NCBI GenBank assembly: GCA_963809825.1
Contig: CAWELJ010000001.1
Location: forward strand, 1 to 64,000
DNA: 64,000 nt
Direction of reading: 5' to 3'
Source: Bog-473 sp963809825
GTDB taxonomy: Bacteria > Actinomycetota > Acidimicrobiia > Acidimicrobiales > RAAP-2
In this document: positions 39,287 to 48,481 of the stretch, one piece after another
Layout: each line of letters starts with the position of its first letter
Numbering within the stretch: the stretch's first letter is position 1
Notes under the pieces: model-generated
Seen by the model: the letters and a program-made list of their open reading frames with translations, nothing else
The model's database searches: none
What the model was told of the DNA's origin: nothing
Made by a program: the position numbers and the translations under genes

Positions 39287-39789
39287 CCGCCCGCCCTGCG
39301 CCGGCCGAGCCCGTGACCCGCCACGACGAGGACCAGCCCTCCGGCAACGGTGGCGGCCAGGTAGGCGAGGGCCATCCCGAGGTCCCCGTGCTTGGCCAAC
39401 AAGGTGGCGTCGACGGCGAGGGTGGAATAGGTGGTCCATCCGCCGAGAAAGCCGATGATCAGCACGGGCCGCAACAGGTGGAACCGGGGCGAGAGCTGTT
39501 CCGTGACCGGGATCAACAGACCGATGGCGAAGGAGCCGCTCAGGTTGACGAGGAGCGTGACCCAGGGGAAGCCGCCGGCGGCAACCGGATGGTGCGCCGC
39601 CAGCAGGTACCGCGCCACGGTCCCGAGGGCGCCGCCGACGAACACCGCCGCCAGCGTCGTCGCCGACAACCCGAGCAGGGGGAGGACGGGCTCATCGAGG
39701 AGGTCGGGCGCGCCGCCCGCATCGAGCCGTCGGTGCTCGCTCGCGAAGAGGTCGTGCTGCTCCGTCTCGGGGTGCACCTGCTCGTCCAT
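39283..39789 (-). CDS. crcB: Fluoride channel subunit FluC/CrcB (first)
   Basis: A 168-residue protein. A ~40-residue charged N-terminal extension precedes four transmembrane helices. Fluc motifs: GGALGTVARYLLA, LLVNLSGSFAIGLLI and FLGGWTTYSTLAVDA. It pairs with the downstream CrcB as the other half of an antiparallel dimeric fluoride channel. No fluoride (crcB) riboswitch was recognised in the ~150 bases upstream (39790-39945), which separate it from the SDR gene. Confidence 0.9.
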   Translation of the reverse strand: MDEQVHPETEQHDLFASEHRRLDAGGAPDLLDEPVLPLLGLSATTLAAVFVGGALGTVARYLLAAHHPVAAGGFPWVTLLVNLSGSFAIGLLIPVTEQLSPRFHLLRPVLIIGFLGGWTTYSTLAVDATLLAKHGDLGMALAYLAATVAGGLVLVVAGHGLGRRRAGG

Positions 39790-39945
39790 GGCCCGGCCCT
39801 CCAGTGCCGCCTGTCAGGAGCCATTAGCCATGTCGTCGCGGCGGTTCGGGGCGGCGCCCCCCGGCGGGACCCATCGCCGGTCGGTGTCACTGCGGCCCAC
39901 CATGGTACAGCGGCGCCGTGGCGGATTCCGCGGCGCCGGTGCCGA

Positions 39946-40695
39946 TCAGTCGAGCCGTGGACCGGGGGCGCGGCGGAACTGGAAGGGCTCGCTCTCCCGC
40001 CCGGCCACCACGTACCAGCACTCGCCCGTGCCGTCGGAGTCCAGAATGCGCTGGAAGGCCGCGACGACGTCCGCCACCTCGATGATGGGGAACCCCATGT
40101 CGAGCAGCGTCTGCTCCGAGCCCTTGATGATGTTCGTGTACGCGAACGACGGGCACAGCGCGTGCACCCGGATGCCGTCCGGCTCGTAGACCTGACCCAA
40201 CGAGCGTGCCAGTCCGACGACGGCATGCTTGTTGGCCGAGTAGATCGGGTCGAACGGTACGGCGACGAGGCCCGCCATGGAGGCGGTTGCGACGATGAGG
40301 CCGCCGCCGCTGGCCTTGATGGCGGGCCGGGCGGCGGCGATGCCGTAGACGACGCCGTCGAGGTTGATGGCCATGGAGCGCCGGTAGGCCTCGGGATCGA
40401 AGTCGTCGCCCATCCCGCACCACGAGGTCACGCCCGCATTGAGGTGCGCGATGTGGAGCGCACCGAACGCATCGACCGCGGCCGCGACCGCGGCATTGCT
40501 CGCCGCGGGATCCGCAACGTCGGTGGGGACGAAACGGCCACCGAGCTCCTCGGCGAGTGCGCCCCCGCGCGCCACGTCGATGTCGGCGATCAGGACGCGG
40601 GCACCATGGGCCGCGAGGTGCCGGGCCACCCCCTCGCCGATGCCGTTGCTGCCGCCGGTGATGAGGGCGACCTTGCCGTCCACGTCCATTGCCAT
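39946..40695 (-). CDS. Short-chain dehydrogenase/reductase
   Basis: A 249-residue classical SDR. The cofactor loop is TGGSNGIGEGVARHL (about 14-28), followed by ADIDVA (acidic residue favouring NAD). LNAGVTSW is the NAG motif, with catalytic Ser in IVATASMAGLV and YSANKHAVVGLARSL as the YxxxK motif. The substrate is unknown. It lies between the fluoride channel genes and helD, all on the minus strand. Confidence 0.88.
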   Translation of the reverse strand: MAMDVDGKVALITGGSNGIGEGVARHLAAHGARVLIADIDVARGGALAEELGGRFVPTDVADPAASNAAVAAAVDAFGALHIAHLNAGVTSWCGMGDDFDPEAYRRSMAINLDGVVYGIAAARPAIKASGGGLIVATASMAGLVAVPFDPIYSANKHAVVGLARSLGQVYEPDGIRVHALCPSFAYTNIIKGSEQTLLDMGFPIIEVADVVAAFQRILDSDGTGECWYVVAGRESEPFQFRRAPGPRLD

Positions 40696-40725
40696 GGGGG
40701 TGGATCGTAGGTGAAGGTCGGCGGC

Positions 40726-42753
40726 TCAGGCCCCGAGGGCGGCCGGGAGGGGTTCGGCGTGCACCACGCTGAGATGCTGGATCGGACGCGTCAGGGCCAC
40801 GTAGAGCAGCCGGAGGCCCCGGTGGTCCGAGCCCGCGATCGCCGCGGGCTCGACCACCACGACCGCGTCGAACTCGAGCCCCTTGGCCGCGGGCGCCGGG
40901 ACGATGGTGATGGGGCGGGCCATCGCATCGCGCTCGAGCAGGCCGACGTCCGCGTCGCGTCGGGTCAGCCGGGCCAGCGCCGGTACGAGCTCGATGGGCG
41001 CGATCACCGCCACCAGGGCGTGCTCGCCGCTCAGGAGCCGGGCCTCGGACACCGCGGCCGGAACCAGCATCTCGGCCGTCACGGCATGGACGGCCGGGTC
41101 GGTGCGGCCACTGCGGATGGACGAGGTGGGGCCCACCCCGGGCGCCGCCACGGGCAGGAGACGGGATGCGAAGTCGAGCACCCGGCCCGGGGCTCGGTAG
41201 CCGAGCGTCAGCTCGTCGTGATGGAGCGGCGCCGCTTCGGGCAGGTGGGCCCGCACCTCGGACCAGTCGGCGTAGGTCCAGGGTCCCGTGGCCTGTGCCA
41301 GGTCGCCCAACACGGTGATCGACCCCGAGGGGGCACGGCGGGCGATCATGCGGAACTGCATCGGCGTGAGGTCCTGCGCCTCGTCGACCACGATGTGGCC
41401 GTAGGTGCGGGTGCGACCGCCGATCAGGGAGGAGGCCTCGTCGAGGAGGGCGAGGTCGTCGGCGCTCCATGCCGTCGACGCGACCGTCGCGGCGCGGGTT
41501 CTGAGCAACAGCTGCCGCTCGTCGTGGGTCAGGAGGCCGACGGAGAATCGTTCGAGCTGGGCCCGTGAGCACAACAGGTCGCGCACGAGCGCGGTGGGGG
41601 AGACCGCGGGCCACAGGGTGTCGAGGAGACCGGAGAACTCGTCGGTTGAGATGAGCTCGCCCTCGAACCAGGTCTCGTCGGCACCGAGACGGGCCGACGA
41701 GCGGAACGCCCGGCGCGCCTCGCTGACGAGACGGGAGCGCAACGCGAGCCGGCCGGCCTTGTAGGGCGCTGGACGGGCCACGATCGACCCCACGAGTTGG
41801 TTGACCTGCTCCGCTCCGAGCGTGGCTCGCGCAAAGCGGACGCGCAGGCTGACGTCCTCGTCGAGCATCCGGCGCCGACCTTCGAGCGCCCGCCGCAAGA
41901 GCTCGCTCATCCGGGCGTCCCCCTTGAGACGGCGCACGGCCATCGGTTCCTCGACGCGCACCTTGGCCTTGGGCGCGATGTCAGCGACGGTCGTCTGGAC
42001 CACGGCCTCCTCACCGAGGGAGGGAAGGACCTGTGCGATGTAGCGCAGGAACGCCCGGCTCGGGCCGAGCACCAGGACGCCGTCCCGGCTGAGTGGGGGA
42101 TGGTTGTACAGGAGGAAGGCGGCCCGGTGGAGTCCGACGGCCGTCTTCCCGGTCCCGGGACCCCCTTGCACGGTCAGCAACCGGCCCAGCGGGGCGCGGA
42201 TGATCTCGTCCTGCTCGGCCTGGATCGTGGCCACGATGTCGAGCATCTCGCCGGTGCGGGCACGCTCGAGCTCGGCCAGGAGCGCGTCACCGCCGCGGAG
42301 CCTGGTCGAGCCGGCACCGTCGTCCCCGGCGCCGAAGAGGTCGTCGGCCACGGCGACGACGGAGCGGCGGTCCACCATGATCTGGCGGCGCCGGGCCAGG
42401 CCCAGGGCGTCCTTCGCGCTGGCCCGGTAGAAGGGCACCGCGACGGGGGCCCGCCAGTCCACGACGACGGGATCGGAGCGGGCATCCTCGACGTGGCGGC
42501 GGCCGATATGCCAGGTGGGGCCCTCGTCCTCGTCGACGCGCCCGAAGAGGAGGGGCCGGGCGCTGTCCGCCAGGAGGTTGACCCGGCGCGAGAGAGCTGC
42601 CACGTAGTCGAGGTCGGGGTTCCCCGCACCGATCAGATCCAGGAGGAGCTGCTCGGCACGTTGGCGCATGGCGGTGAGCGACAGGAGCGCATGGTCGAGG
42701 TAGGCCTGCTCGGCCTGGAGCTCGGGATCGGGGAGGGGAGTTGCCCCGATCAT
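40726..42753 (-). CDS. helD: HelD-type UvrD-like helicase (RNA polymerase recycling factor)
   Basis: A 675-residue protein. The N-terminal coiled-coil region (EQAYLDHALLSLTAMRQRAE, about 13-32) that would insert into RNA polymerase is followed by a split SF1 ATPase. Walker A is VQGGPGTGKTAVGLHRAAFL (about 193-212), Walker B is HIVVDEAQDLTPMQFRM, motif V is AKGLEFDAVVVVEP and motif VI is LLYVALTRPIQHLSVVH. Actinobacterial HelD/HelR uses ATP to strip stalled or rifampicin-bound polymerase from DNA. I saw no rifamycin-associated element upstream. Length fits the actinobacterial (class II) group. Confidence 0.88.
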   Translation of the reverse strand: MIGATPLPDPELQAEQAYLDHALLSLTAMRQRAEQLLLDLIGAGNPDLDYVAALSRRVNLLADSARPLLFGRVDEDEGPTWHIGRRHVEDARSDPVVVDWRAPVAVPFYRASAKDALGLARRRQIMVDRRSVVAVADDLFGAGDDGAGSTRLRGGDALLAELERARTGEMLDIVATIQAEQDEIIRAPLGRLLTVQGGPGTGKTAVGLHRAAFLLYNHPPLSRDGVLVLGPSRAFLRYIAQVLPSLGEEAVVQTTVADIAPKAKVRVEEPMAVRRLKGDARMSELLRRALEGRRRMLDEDVSLRVRFARATLGAEQVNQLVGSIVARPAPYKAGRLALRSRLVSEARRAFRSSARLGADETWFEGELISTDEFSGLLDTLWPAVSPTALVRDLLCSRAQLERFSVGLLTHDERQLLLRTRAATVASTAWSADDLALLDEASSLIGGRTRTYGHIVVDEAQDLTPMQFRMIARRAPSGSITVLGDLAQATGPWTYADWSEVRAHLPEAAPLHHDELTLGYRAPGRVLDFASRLLPVAAPGVGPTSSIRSGRTDPAVHAVTAEMLVPAAVSEARLLSGEHALVAVIAPIELVPALARLTRRDADVGLLERDAMARPITIVPAPAAKGLEFDAVVVVEPAAIAGSDHRGLRLLYVALTRPIQHLSVVHAEPLPAALGA

Positions 42754-42796
42754 CGGAGCGATGCCCTCGTGAAATCACGCGCAACTACGACCGCGC

Positions 42797-42821
42797 AAAA
42801 ATCCCCGGACATTCCGGGGAT
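42797..42821 (-). terminator. Rho-independent terminator (minus strand) after the RidA gene
   Basis: On the minus strand the sequence reads ATCCCCGG, a 5-base loop, CCGGGGAT, followed by a run of T (AAAAA at 42797-42801 on the plus strand). This perfect 8-bp hairpin with a T tract lies between the RidA stop (42986) and the HelD start (42753), so the two genes are separate transcription units. Confidence 0.78.
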
Positions 42822-42985
42822 CATACCTAGATTTCTGGCCCTCTACAAGCCCTCTACCTGGTATTTCACCTTCTCATCCGTCCGGACTTTGAACCTTTAA
42901 CCAGGGGGACTTATCGCCTGTCACTTTACTGAATTGCGACACCTGAATCAAGCATTTTCCACACGCTTGCTGGCGGGGTGACCTC

Positions 42986-43378
42986 CTAGCGGGCTGCGAG
43001 GACCTCGATCTCGACCTTGAGCTCCGGGAAGGCCAGGCGGGTGACCCCGATGAGGGTGCTCGCCGGGAGGCTCGAACCGAGGATCTTCTGCGCCGCCGGT
43101 GCGAGGACCTCGACGATGGCGTCCACGTCCGTCGTGTAGATCGTCGACTTGACGATGTCGGCCGGGGTCATACCGCCGGCCGCCAGTACCGACACGACGT
43201 TGTCGAGCGCCACCCGAACCTGCTCGCCCATCTCCGCCGACGCCGGCAGGGACCCATCCGGGCCCATCGCCGTCTGGCCGGAACACACCAGGAGCTCCCG
43301 TGGTTCGGTGAGTTTGACCGCCTGTGAGAACCCGAATCCCTTCGACCACTCCCAGGGGTTGATCTCTTCGCGTGCCAT
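42986..43378 (-). CDS. RidA/YjgF-family protein
   Basis: A 130-residue protein of the Rid family, which in RidA itself hydrolyses reactive enamine/imine intermediates such as 2-aminoacrylate. Family features: FSQAVKLTEPRELLVCSGQT, VALDNVVSVLAAGGMTPADIVKSTIYTTD region, TLIGVTRLAFPELKVEIEVLA. The C-terminal VEIEVLA matches the conserved VEIEA ending, but the catalytic Arg of RidA cannot be assigned with certainty, so this may be a Rid subgroup member. The start is ATG 43378 with GGAGG just upstream. Confidence 0.85.
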   Translation of the reverse strand: MAREEINPWEWSKGFGFSQAVKLTEPRELLVCSGQTAMGPDGSLPASAEMGEQVRVALDNVVSVLAAGGMTPADIVKSTIYTTDVDAIVEVLAPAAQKILGSSLPASTLIGVTRLAFPELKVEIEVLAAR

Positions 43379-43507
43379 AGCCGCCTCCTTCGCCGACGCG
43401 GTGCCCGTCGGCCACCCTAACGACAAGGCCCCTCGGTCCACGGATGCGCCCAGGACGGGGGAGGAAGCCCGCGTGTCCCACCGGGGGCGATTCGTATTGA
43501 ACTTAAC

Positions 43508-43521
43508 ATAATGAACATTAT
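43508..43521. promoter_or_regulatory. AT-rich perfect palindrome upstream of the RidA gene
   Basis: ATAATG-AA-CATTAT, a 6+2+6 perfect inverted repeat in an otherwise GC-rich intergenic region 130 bases upstream of the RidA start. Read on the minus strand it contains TAATGT, which could serve as a -10 element. It is therefore a candidate promoter/operator for the RidA gene. No confident -35 element was seen. Confidence 0.4.
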
Positions 43522-43582
43522 CGGCGGCACGGGGGGAGCAAAGGTCCAGTTCGGGACCGGTGGCCCAACCAGCGGGGAGATC

Positions 43583-44428
43583 TCAGTGGTAGAGGCGGGC
43601 GACGAAGCCGACGTCGTCATCCCGGTAGCCGGCATCGGCGGCCGCCTGGTACAGGTCGCGCAGAGCCGGACCGATCCAGAGTCTGGCGGTGCCGCTGGCG
43701 GCGACGGACTCGGAGGCCAGCCGCGCGTCCTTGGCTCCGAGCTCCGTGGTCCACCAGGTCGGCCCCGAACCCTCCAGGATGGTCTGGAAGCGGTTCTTGA
43801 CCCCCGCGGCGACCACGGCTGACTCGGCGAAGAGGTCGGTCAGGTCGTCGTCATCGAGGCCGCCCGCCCGGGCCACTGTGAACGCCTCGGCCAGGGTGGC
43901 GATGCCGGACAGCAGGAGGAGGTTGGAGGCCAGCTTGGCGCTCGATGCCATCTCCGGGCGGGGGTAGTACCGCACCCGGTCGGACAGCGTCGCCAGTACC
44001 GGCCGTATGAGGTCGACGGTCTCCGCAGCGCCACCGGCCAGGTAGACGGCGTCACCGGAGCGGACGGCCTGCGGGGCGCCGAGGATCGGGAGCGCGGCGA
44101 AGCGGGCGAAGGTGACGCCGAGCTGTGCACTCAGGCCGGGCGAGATGGTCGAGCAGTCCAGATAGATGCGGTCACCGACGGCGGAGAGGATGCCGCCGTC
44201 GCCCAGGGCGACCTCCCGGACCGCGTCGTCGTTGGCGAGGCTCGTGATGACCACCTCGGCCGAGGTCACCGCGGCAGCCGGGGTGCCCGCCTGGGTGGCG
44301 CCGATCTCGAGCAGCGGACCGGCGCGTCCCTCCGAGCGGTTCCACACGGTCACGTGCTGCCCGCCCTGCAAGAGACGCTCCGAGAGAGCCCGCCCCATGT
44401 TGCCGAGACCGAGGACGGCGATCTTCAT
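43583..44428 (-). CDS. NAD(P)-dependent beta-hydroxyacid dehydrogenase-like protein (6PGDH/HIBADH fold)
   Basis: A 281-residue protein. The Rossmann loop GLGNMGRALSERLLQGG (about 7-23) is followed by VTVWNRSEGR and SAEVVITSLANDDAVREV. YLDCSTISPGLS occupies the signature strand of the 3-hydroxyisobutyrate dehydrogenase family. The ILGAPQAVRSGDAVYLAGG segment varies from the usual DAPVSGG, and SSAKLASNLLLL stands where the catalytic Lys-containing helix GxxGxGxxxKxxxN is expected (Lys retained). The substrate is unknown; the atypical loop suggests an imine-reductase or other divergent member. The start is ATG 44428. Confidence 0.8.
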   Translation of the reverse strand: MKIAVLGLGNMGRALSERLLQGGQHVTVWNRSEGRAGPLLEIGATQAGTPAAAVTSAEVVITSLANDDAVREVALGDGGILSAVGDRIYLDCSTISPGLSAQLGVTFARFAALPILGAPQAVRSGDAVYLAGGAAETVDLIRPVLATLSDRVRYYPRPEMASSAKLASNLLLLSGIATLAEAFTVARAGGLDDDDLTDLFAESAVVAAGVKNRFQTILEGSGPTWWTTELGAKDARLASESVAASGTARLWIGPALRDLYQAAADAGYRDDDVGFVARLYH

Positions 44429-44541
44429 GACAGGGCTCCCTCTTCTGACGGCCCGAGCGGTCGTTCCCGAGCAGTATGCCCATTCGAACGGGGACGAAAC
44501 CGCAGTGCCCGACGTGCACGCATCGGGCGTGCCGGCCACCG

Positions 44542-44811
44542 TCAGCCTGGTGCCCTCTCCCCCACTGCCCGGCGGATCTGCCGGAGAAGTGACGCCGGTT
44601 CGGACCGTGACGTCACCCGGTGCCGTACGAATTCGTCGCCGGCCAGCCGGACGTCGGCGAACATTCCGGCCCGGTCCTCGTGGAAATGGAGGAATGCCCG
44701 CGAGTGCCGGTAGAAGACGCCGGGAGTGCGTTCGACGAGGCCGTCGACGCCCCGGAGGTTCGCCAGCAGGTCGCTGATCCGCTCGAGGCCGGCCTGGGTC
44801 GCATGCCGCAC
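44542..44811 (-). CDS. Small conserved hypothetical protein
   Basis: An 89-residue product from GTG 44811, starting at the first clearly structured helix (ATQAGLERISDLLANLRGVD). TPGVFYRHSRAFLHFHEDRA and DVRLAGDEFVRHRVTSRSE follow, a pattern seen in small actinobacterial proteins that I cannot name confidently. The frame stays open upstream through a Pro/Ala-rich stretch; GTG 44955 with AGGAG nearby is an alternative start. No ribosome binding site clearly supports GTG 44811. Confidence 0.5.
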   Translation of the reverse strand: MRHATQAGLERISDLLANLRGVDGLVERTPGVFYRHSRAFLHFHEDRAGMFADVRLAGDEFVRHRVTSRSEPASLLRQIRRAVGERAPG

Positions 44812-45134
44812 GACCCGACAGTACGCGGAGGCGTGGGCCTGGTGAGCCGGAGCGGGGGCTCCGGCCGGAGCCGCACCGGCGCCGGGAGACCGGGGGCTCG
44901 TGAAGGGGGCACGAATGCCTCCCGGCGCTCGGTGAGGTCTAGGGACAGCCTGCACCTCTCCTATTTGCGCGCGACGTGAACCCGCTGTGCGGTCCCTGAG
45001 AGAGCGTGAAATAGCACAAGCAATTGCCCAAGACCACCTCAAGTGGGTCTTTAGTCGCCTCTTACAGAGAACCCCAAGCGGACTCACAGCTGGGTGTCGG
45101 CTCATTGTGAAACGGCTGGGCTGAACTGTCGACC
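44812..45134. other. Intergenic region before the MacA/MacB-type operon, with a hairpin at 45030-45051
   Basis: About 320 bases between the small hypothetical gene (minus) and the macA-like gene (plus). At 45030-45051, AAGACCAC, a CTCAA loop and GTGGGTCTT form an 8-bp hairpin with one bulge, possibly a bidirectional attenuator or terminator. The region is AT-richer (44965-45110) than its surroundings, as expected for divergent promoters. I cannot fix -35/-10 pairs. The frame of the neighbouring hypothetical gene extends into 44812-44955. Confidence 0.4.
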
Positions 45135-46475
45135 ATGGCGAGAGCAGCAACCGTGACCGAGGACGAACCAGTCGACATCACGCAGGAGCTGCCCCTCGGC
45201 GACGAAGGCGTCTTGCCACCCGATGAGCAATCGGTGTGGCGGCGGCACCGGGCGCTGATCATTGCCGTGGTTGTCGTTGTGCTCGCAGGGGTGGGTGGCC
45301 TTGCCTACTGGCTCACCTCCGGCTCGTCGACCGCGAGCGGCCTGGTCGTCACGACGCAGGTCGTCTCCGTGACGACCGGCAACATTCAGCAGACGGTGAC
45401 GAGCTCCGGCACGATCGAACCGTCCAGTCAGGCCAACCTCAACTTCGGCGTGTCGGGCACCGTGACCGCAGTGAACGTCAAAGCGGGTCAGACGGTGACG
45501 GCCGGTCAGGTGCTGGCCACCGTGGACACGACGGCGTTGTCGGAGGAGGTCAACGCGGCCCAGGCCCAGCTCGCTTCGGCTGAGGCACGTCTGGCCGCCG
45601 ACGATGCCGCGGGTGCCAGCACCACCCAGATCGACTCCGACCAGGCGGCCGTGACCTCCGCCGAATCATCGCTGTCCAACGCTCAGACGGCGCTGAACGA
45701 CGCCTCGCTGACGTCGACCATTGCCGGGACCGTCGCCTCGGTGAGCCTCACGGTCGGTCAGCAGGTCACCGGCACGGGTTCGGGCAACACGGGTTCGGGC
45801 AGCAGTGCAGCCGGCAGCGGCGGCAACAGCACCGGCACCGGGTCGTCGAGCGCCCAGGTCGTCGTTATCGGCACCGACTCCTACATCGTCAACACGACGG
45901 TGGACGACACCCAGATCGGTCAGATCGTCGACGGCGACCAGGCCGACATCGTGCCGACCGGATCGACGACGACCGACTACGGCACGGTCGCCTCCATCAG
46001 CCTGATCGGCAGCCAGAGCTCCAACGTCACCACCTTCCCGGTGGTGATCAACGTCACGGGTAACCCGCCTGGCCTATACGCGGGTTCGACGGCGGCCGTG
46101 AGCATCATCGTCAAGCAGCTCAACAACGTGACCGAGATCCCGACAGCAGCGATTTCGTACAGCTCGAGCGGCCAGGCGACAGTCACCCAGGTCGTCAACG
46201 GCGCCCATGTCGTGAAGTCGGTCACGGTGGGCGCGGCCCAGAGCGGGGAGACGCAGATCACAAGCGGTGTCACGGCGGGAGACAAGGTGCTCGAGCAGGT
46301 TGTCTCCTTCAAGGCCGGCACGGGCGGCACGAGCGGTGGTCTCTTCGGTGGCACTGGTGGCCGCTTCGGCGGCCTCGGTGGCGCCGGCCGCTTCGGCGGC
46401 GGCGGCTTCCCGGCCGGCGGGTTCAGCGGCGCCGGCGGCGGCGCGGCCCCCTTCACCGGTGGGGGCGGCGGATGA
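45135..46475 (+). CDS. MacA/HlyD-type efflux adaptor protein with Gly/Phe-rich C-terminal tail
   Basis: A 446-residue protein. The N-terminus is cytoplasmic (~35 residues) and followed by one transmembrane helix (ALIIAVVVVVLAGVGGLAYW, about 36-55). A biotinyl-lipoyl half (SSGTIEPSSQANLNFGVSGT, VTAVNVKAGQTVTAGQVLAT), a short alpha-helical hairpin (EEVNAAQAQLASAEARLA) and a beta-barrel domain follow. The linker between halves is Ser/Gly/Thr-rich. The last ~45 residues are FGG/GGFP repeats. It would bridge the MacB-like transporter encoded next and the extracytoplasmic space. The stop overlaps the ATPase start. Confidence 0.85.
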   Translation: MARAATVTEDEPVDITQELPLGDEGVLPPDEQSVWRRHRALIIAVVVVVLAGVGGLAYWLTSGSSTASGLVVTTQVVSVTTGNIQQTVTSSGTIEPSSQANLNFGVSGTVTAVNVKAGQTVTAGQVLATVDTTALSEEVNAAQAQLASAEARLAADDAAGASTTQIDSDQAAVTSAESSLSNAQTALNDASLTSTIAGTVASVSLTVGQQVTGTGSGNTGSGSSAAGSGGNSTGTGSSSAQVVVIGTDSYIVNTTVDDTQIGQIVDGDQADIVPTGSTTTDYGTVASISLIGSQSSNVTTFPVVINVTGNPPGLYAGSTAAVSIIVKQLNNVTEIPTAAISYSSSGQATVTQVVNGAHVVKSVTVGAAQSGETQITSGVTAGDKVLEQVVSFKAGTGGTSGGLFGGTGGRFGGLGGAGRFGGGGFPAGGFSGAGGGAAPFTGGGGG

Positions 46476-47215
46476 CCGCACTGATGGGTGGCACTCCCCC
46501 GCCGGGGACGTCGGCCGACGTGGTCATTGAGGTGGAGCGGGTGACGAAGGTCTATCGGACCGGTTCCATCGCCGTCGCCGCGCTGCGCGGGATCAGCCTG
46601 ACCATTGCCCAGGGCGAGTACGTGGCCGTGATCGGGCCCTCGGGCTCTGGCAAGTCGACCCTCATGCACATTCTGGGCTGCCTCGACACGCCCACGTCGG
46701 GCGTCTACCACCTCGCCGGAGACAACGTCAGCAATATGAGCGAGGCCGCCCTGGCGGAGGTGCGCAACCGGCGCATCGGCTTCGTGTTCCAGCAGTTCAA
46801 CCTGCTCGCCTCCATGTCGGCCTGGCAGAACGTGGAGCTGCCTCTCGTGTACGCAGGGGTACAGCGGGCCGAGCGCAAGGAGAGGGCCATGGGCGCACTG
46901 GCGCGCGTCGGATTGGCCGGCCGGGTGAACCACCGCCCCGGTGAGTTGTCCGGAGGACAGCAGCAGCGAGTCGCCGTGGCACGGGCACTGGTCACCGAGC
47001 CGGATTTGATTCTGGCTGACGAACCCACGGGCAACCTTGACTCGGTTTCGGCTGCGGACGTGTTGCGCCTCATGGACGAGCTCCACGAGGCCGGCCGCAC
47101 GTTGGTGCTCATCACCCACGACGCCGAGGTGGCGTCCGCGTCGGGCCGCGTGCTCGGCATCCGCGACGGGCTCCTCACGGAGAACGATGACCGCTACATG
47201 GAGAGCATCCGGTGA
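46472..47215 (+). CDS. MacB/LolD-type ABC transporter ATP-binding protein
   Basis: A 247-residue ATPase. Walker A is GPSGSGKSTLMHILG (about 54-68), the Q-loop is GFVFQQFNLLASM, the signature is LSGGQQQRVAVARAL, Walker B is DLILADEPTGNLD, and the switch His is in LVLITHDAEVA. The EPTGNLDS motif is characteristic of the MacB/LolD/FtsE subgroup. It energises the permease encoded next (overlap GTGA). Confidence 0.94.
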   Translation: MTALMGGTPPPGTSADVVIEVERVTKVYRTGSIAVAALRGISLTIAQGEYVAVIGPSGSGKSTLMHILGCLDTPTSGVYHLAGDNVSNMSEAALAEVRNRRIGFVFQQFNLLASMSAWQNVELPLVYAGVQRAERKERAMGALARVGLAGRVNHRPGELSGGQQQRVAVARALVTEPDLILADEPTGNLDSVSAADVLRLMDELHEAGRTLVLITHDAEVASASGRVLGIRDGLLTENDDRYMESIR

Positions 47216-48453
47216 GCTGGATCGAGACACTCCGGACCGGCATCAACGGTGTTCGCAGTCACCGCCTGCGGTCGGCCCTGACGGTACTGGGCATCCTGAT
47301 CGGCATCGCTGCCGTCATTCTCACCGTGGGCTTGGGTGAGGGCGCTCAGAGTCAGGTGACCTCCGAGATCACTGCGCTCGGCTCCAACGTGTTGACGATT
47401 TCACCCGGCAGCTCGACCTCGAGCACGGGCATCCGCCAGGCATTGGGTACTGCGTCGACTCTCACGATGTCCGACGTCGCGTCGCTCTCAAATCAGACCG
47501 TCGCTCCAGACATCAAGGCAGTTGCCCCCATCACCTCGTCGTCGGAGACGCTGACGGCGGGTTCGAGCACGTGGACCACCTCGGTGCAGGGATCTATCCC
47601 CTCGTGGCTCAACGTGAGAGGCCGCACCCTGGCCCAGGGCCGCTTCATCGACAACCAGGACGTGGCTGACCACACTGCCGTCACCGTCCTGGGCGCGACG
47701 ACGGCATCGGAGCTCTTCCGGGGTATCGATCCGGTGGGCCAGACGGTGGATGTCAACGGGGTTCCGCTGACGGTGGTGGGAGTCCTCACCTCCACCGGAT
47801 CGTCGTCGTCATCGACCACGACGAACCCGGATGACCTGGCGGTCATCCCAATCACGACGGGCGCCGAGCGCATCTTCGGGGGGACGACACGCAACTCGGT
47901 GAGTTCCATCGCCGTGCAGGCCCGCTCTGCGGACGCCCTGACGGCCGCCTACCAGGAGGCGGACCACGTCCTCCTGCAGCTCCACGGGATCACGACTCCG
48001 ACCAACGCCGACTTCACGATCACCTCGGAGCAATCGCTGATCTCGACCGCGACGTCGGTCGATCGAACGCTCACGATCCTGCTTGCCGGCGTGGCCGGCA
48101 TCTCGCTGCTCGTGGGTGGGATCGGCGTCATGAACATCATGCTGGTCTCGGTCACCGAACGCATCCGTGAAATTGGGCTCCGCAAGGCGCTGGGTGCGAC
48201 GCCAGGGGTGATCCGGCGCCAGTTCCTCGTCGAGGCCTCCGTGTTGGGCCTGATCGGCGGCGCACTCGGTGCGCTCCTCGGGATAATCGGGGCGACCTTC
48301 CTGCCCGGTGTCGTGGGCGATCCCATCACCATCAGCCCGACGGCCATGGTCGGCGCGCTGGTCGTTGCGCTCGCCATCGGCATCGCCTTCGGCGTGTACC
48401 CGGCCAGCCGTGCCGCGCACCTGGCGCCCATCGACGCTCTACGAAACGAATAG
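47212..48453 (+). CDS. MacB/FtsX-type ABC transporter permease
   Basis: A 413-residue membrane protein. It has one N-terminal helix (LTVLGILIGIAAVILTVGLG), a large extracytoplasmic MacB-PCD domain (about 45-275), and three C-terminal helices of the FtsX domain (LLAGVAGISLLVGGIGVMNI, MLVSVTERIREIGLRKALGA, FLVEASVLGLIGGALGALLG). VTERIREIGLRKALGA is the conserved cytoplasmic loop. It exports peptides, lipids or antibiotics, or works mechanically on periplasmic-side partners; the substrate is unknown. The start is GTG 47212. Confidence 0.93.
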   Translation: MSWIETLRTGINGVRSHRLRSALTVLGILIGIAAVILTVGLGEGAQSQVTSEITALGSNVLTISPGSSTSSTGIRQALGTASTLTMSDVASLSNQTVAPDIKAVAPITSSSETLTAGSSTWTTSVQGSIPSWLNVRGRTLAQGRFIDNQDVADHTAVTVLGATTASELFRGIDPVGQTVDVNGVPLTVVGVLTSTGSSSSSTTTNPDDLAVIPITTGAERIFGGTTRNSVSSIAVQARSADALTAAYQEADHVLLQLHGITTPTNADFTITSEQSLISTATSVDRTLTILLAGVAGISLLVGGIGVMNIMLVSVTERIREIGLRKALGATPGVIRRQFLVEASVLGLIGGALGALLGIIGATFLPGVVGDPITISPTAMVGALVVALAIGIAFGVYPASRAAHLAPIDALRNE

Positions 48454-48481
48454 CAGCAGAGAAGAGAGAGGGATATTCCAC

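Noticed and set aside
39790..39945. Fluoride riboswitch upstream of crcB
   Set aside because: No recognisable fluoride aptamer pseudoknot; sequence is simply GC-rich.
42754..42990. Rifamycin-associated element upstream of helD
   Set aside because: No inverted repeat resembling the published element was seen; the only strong hairpin is the terminator at 42797-42821.
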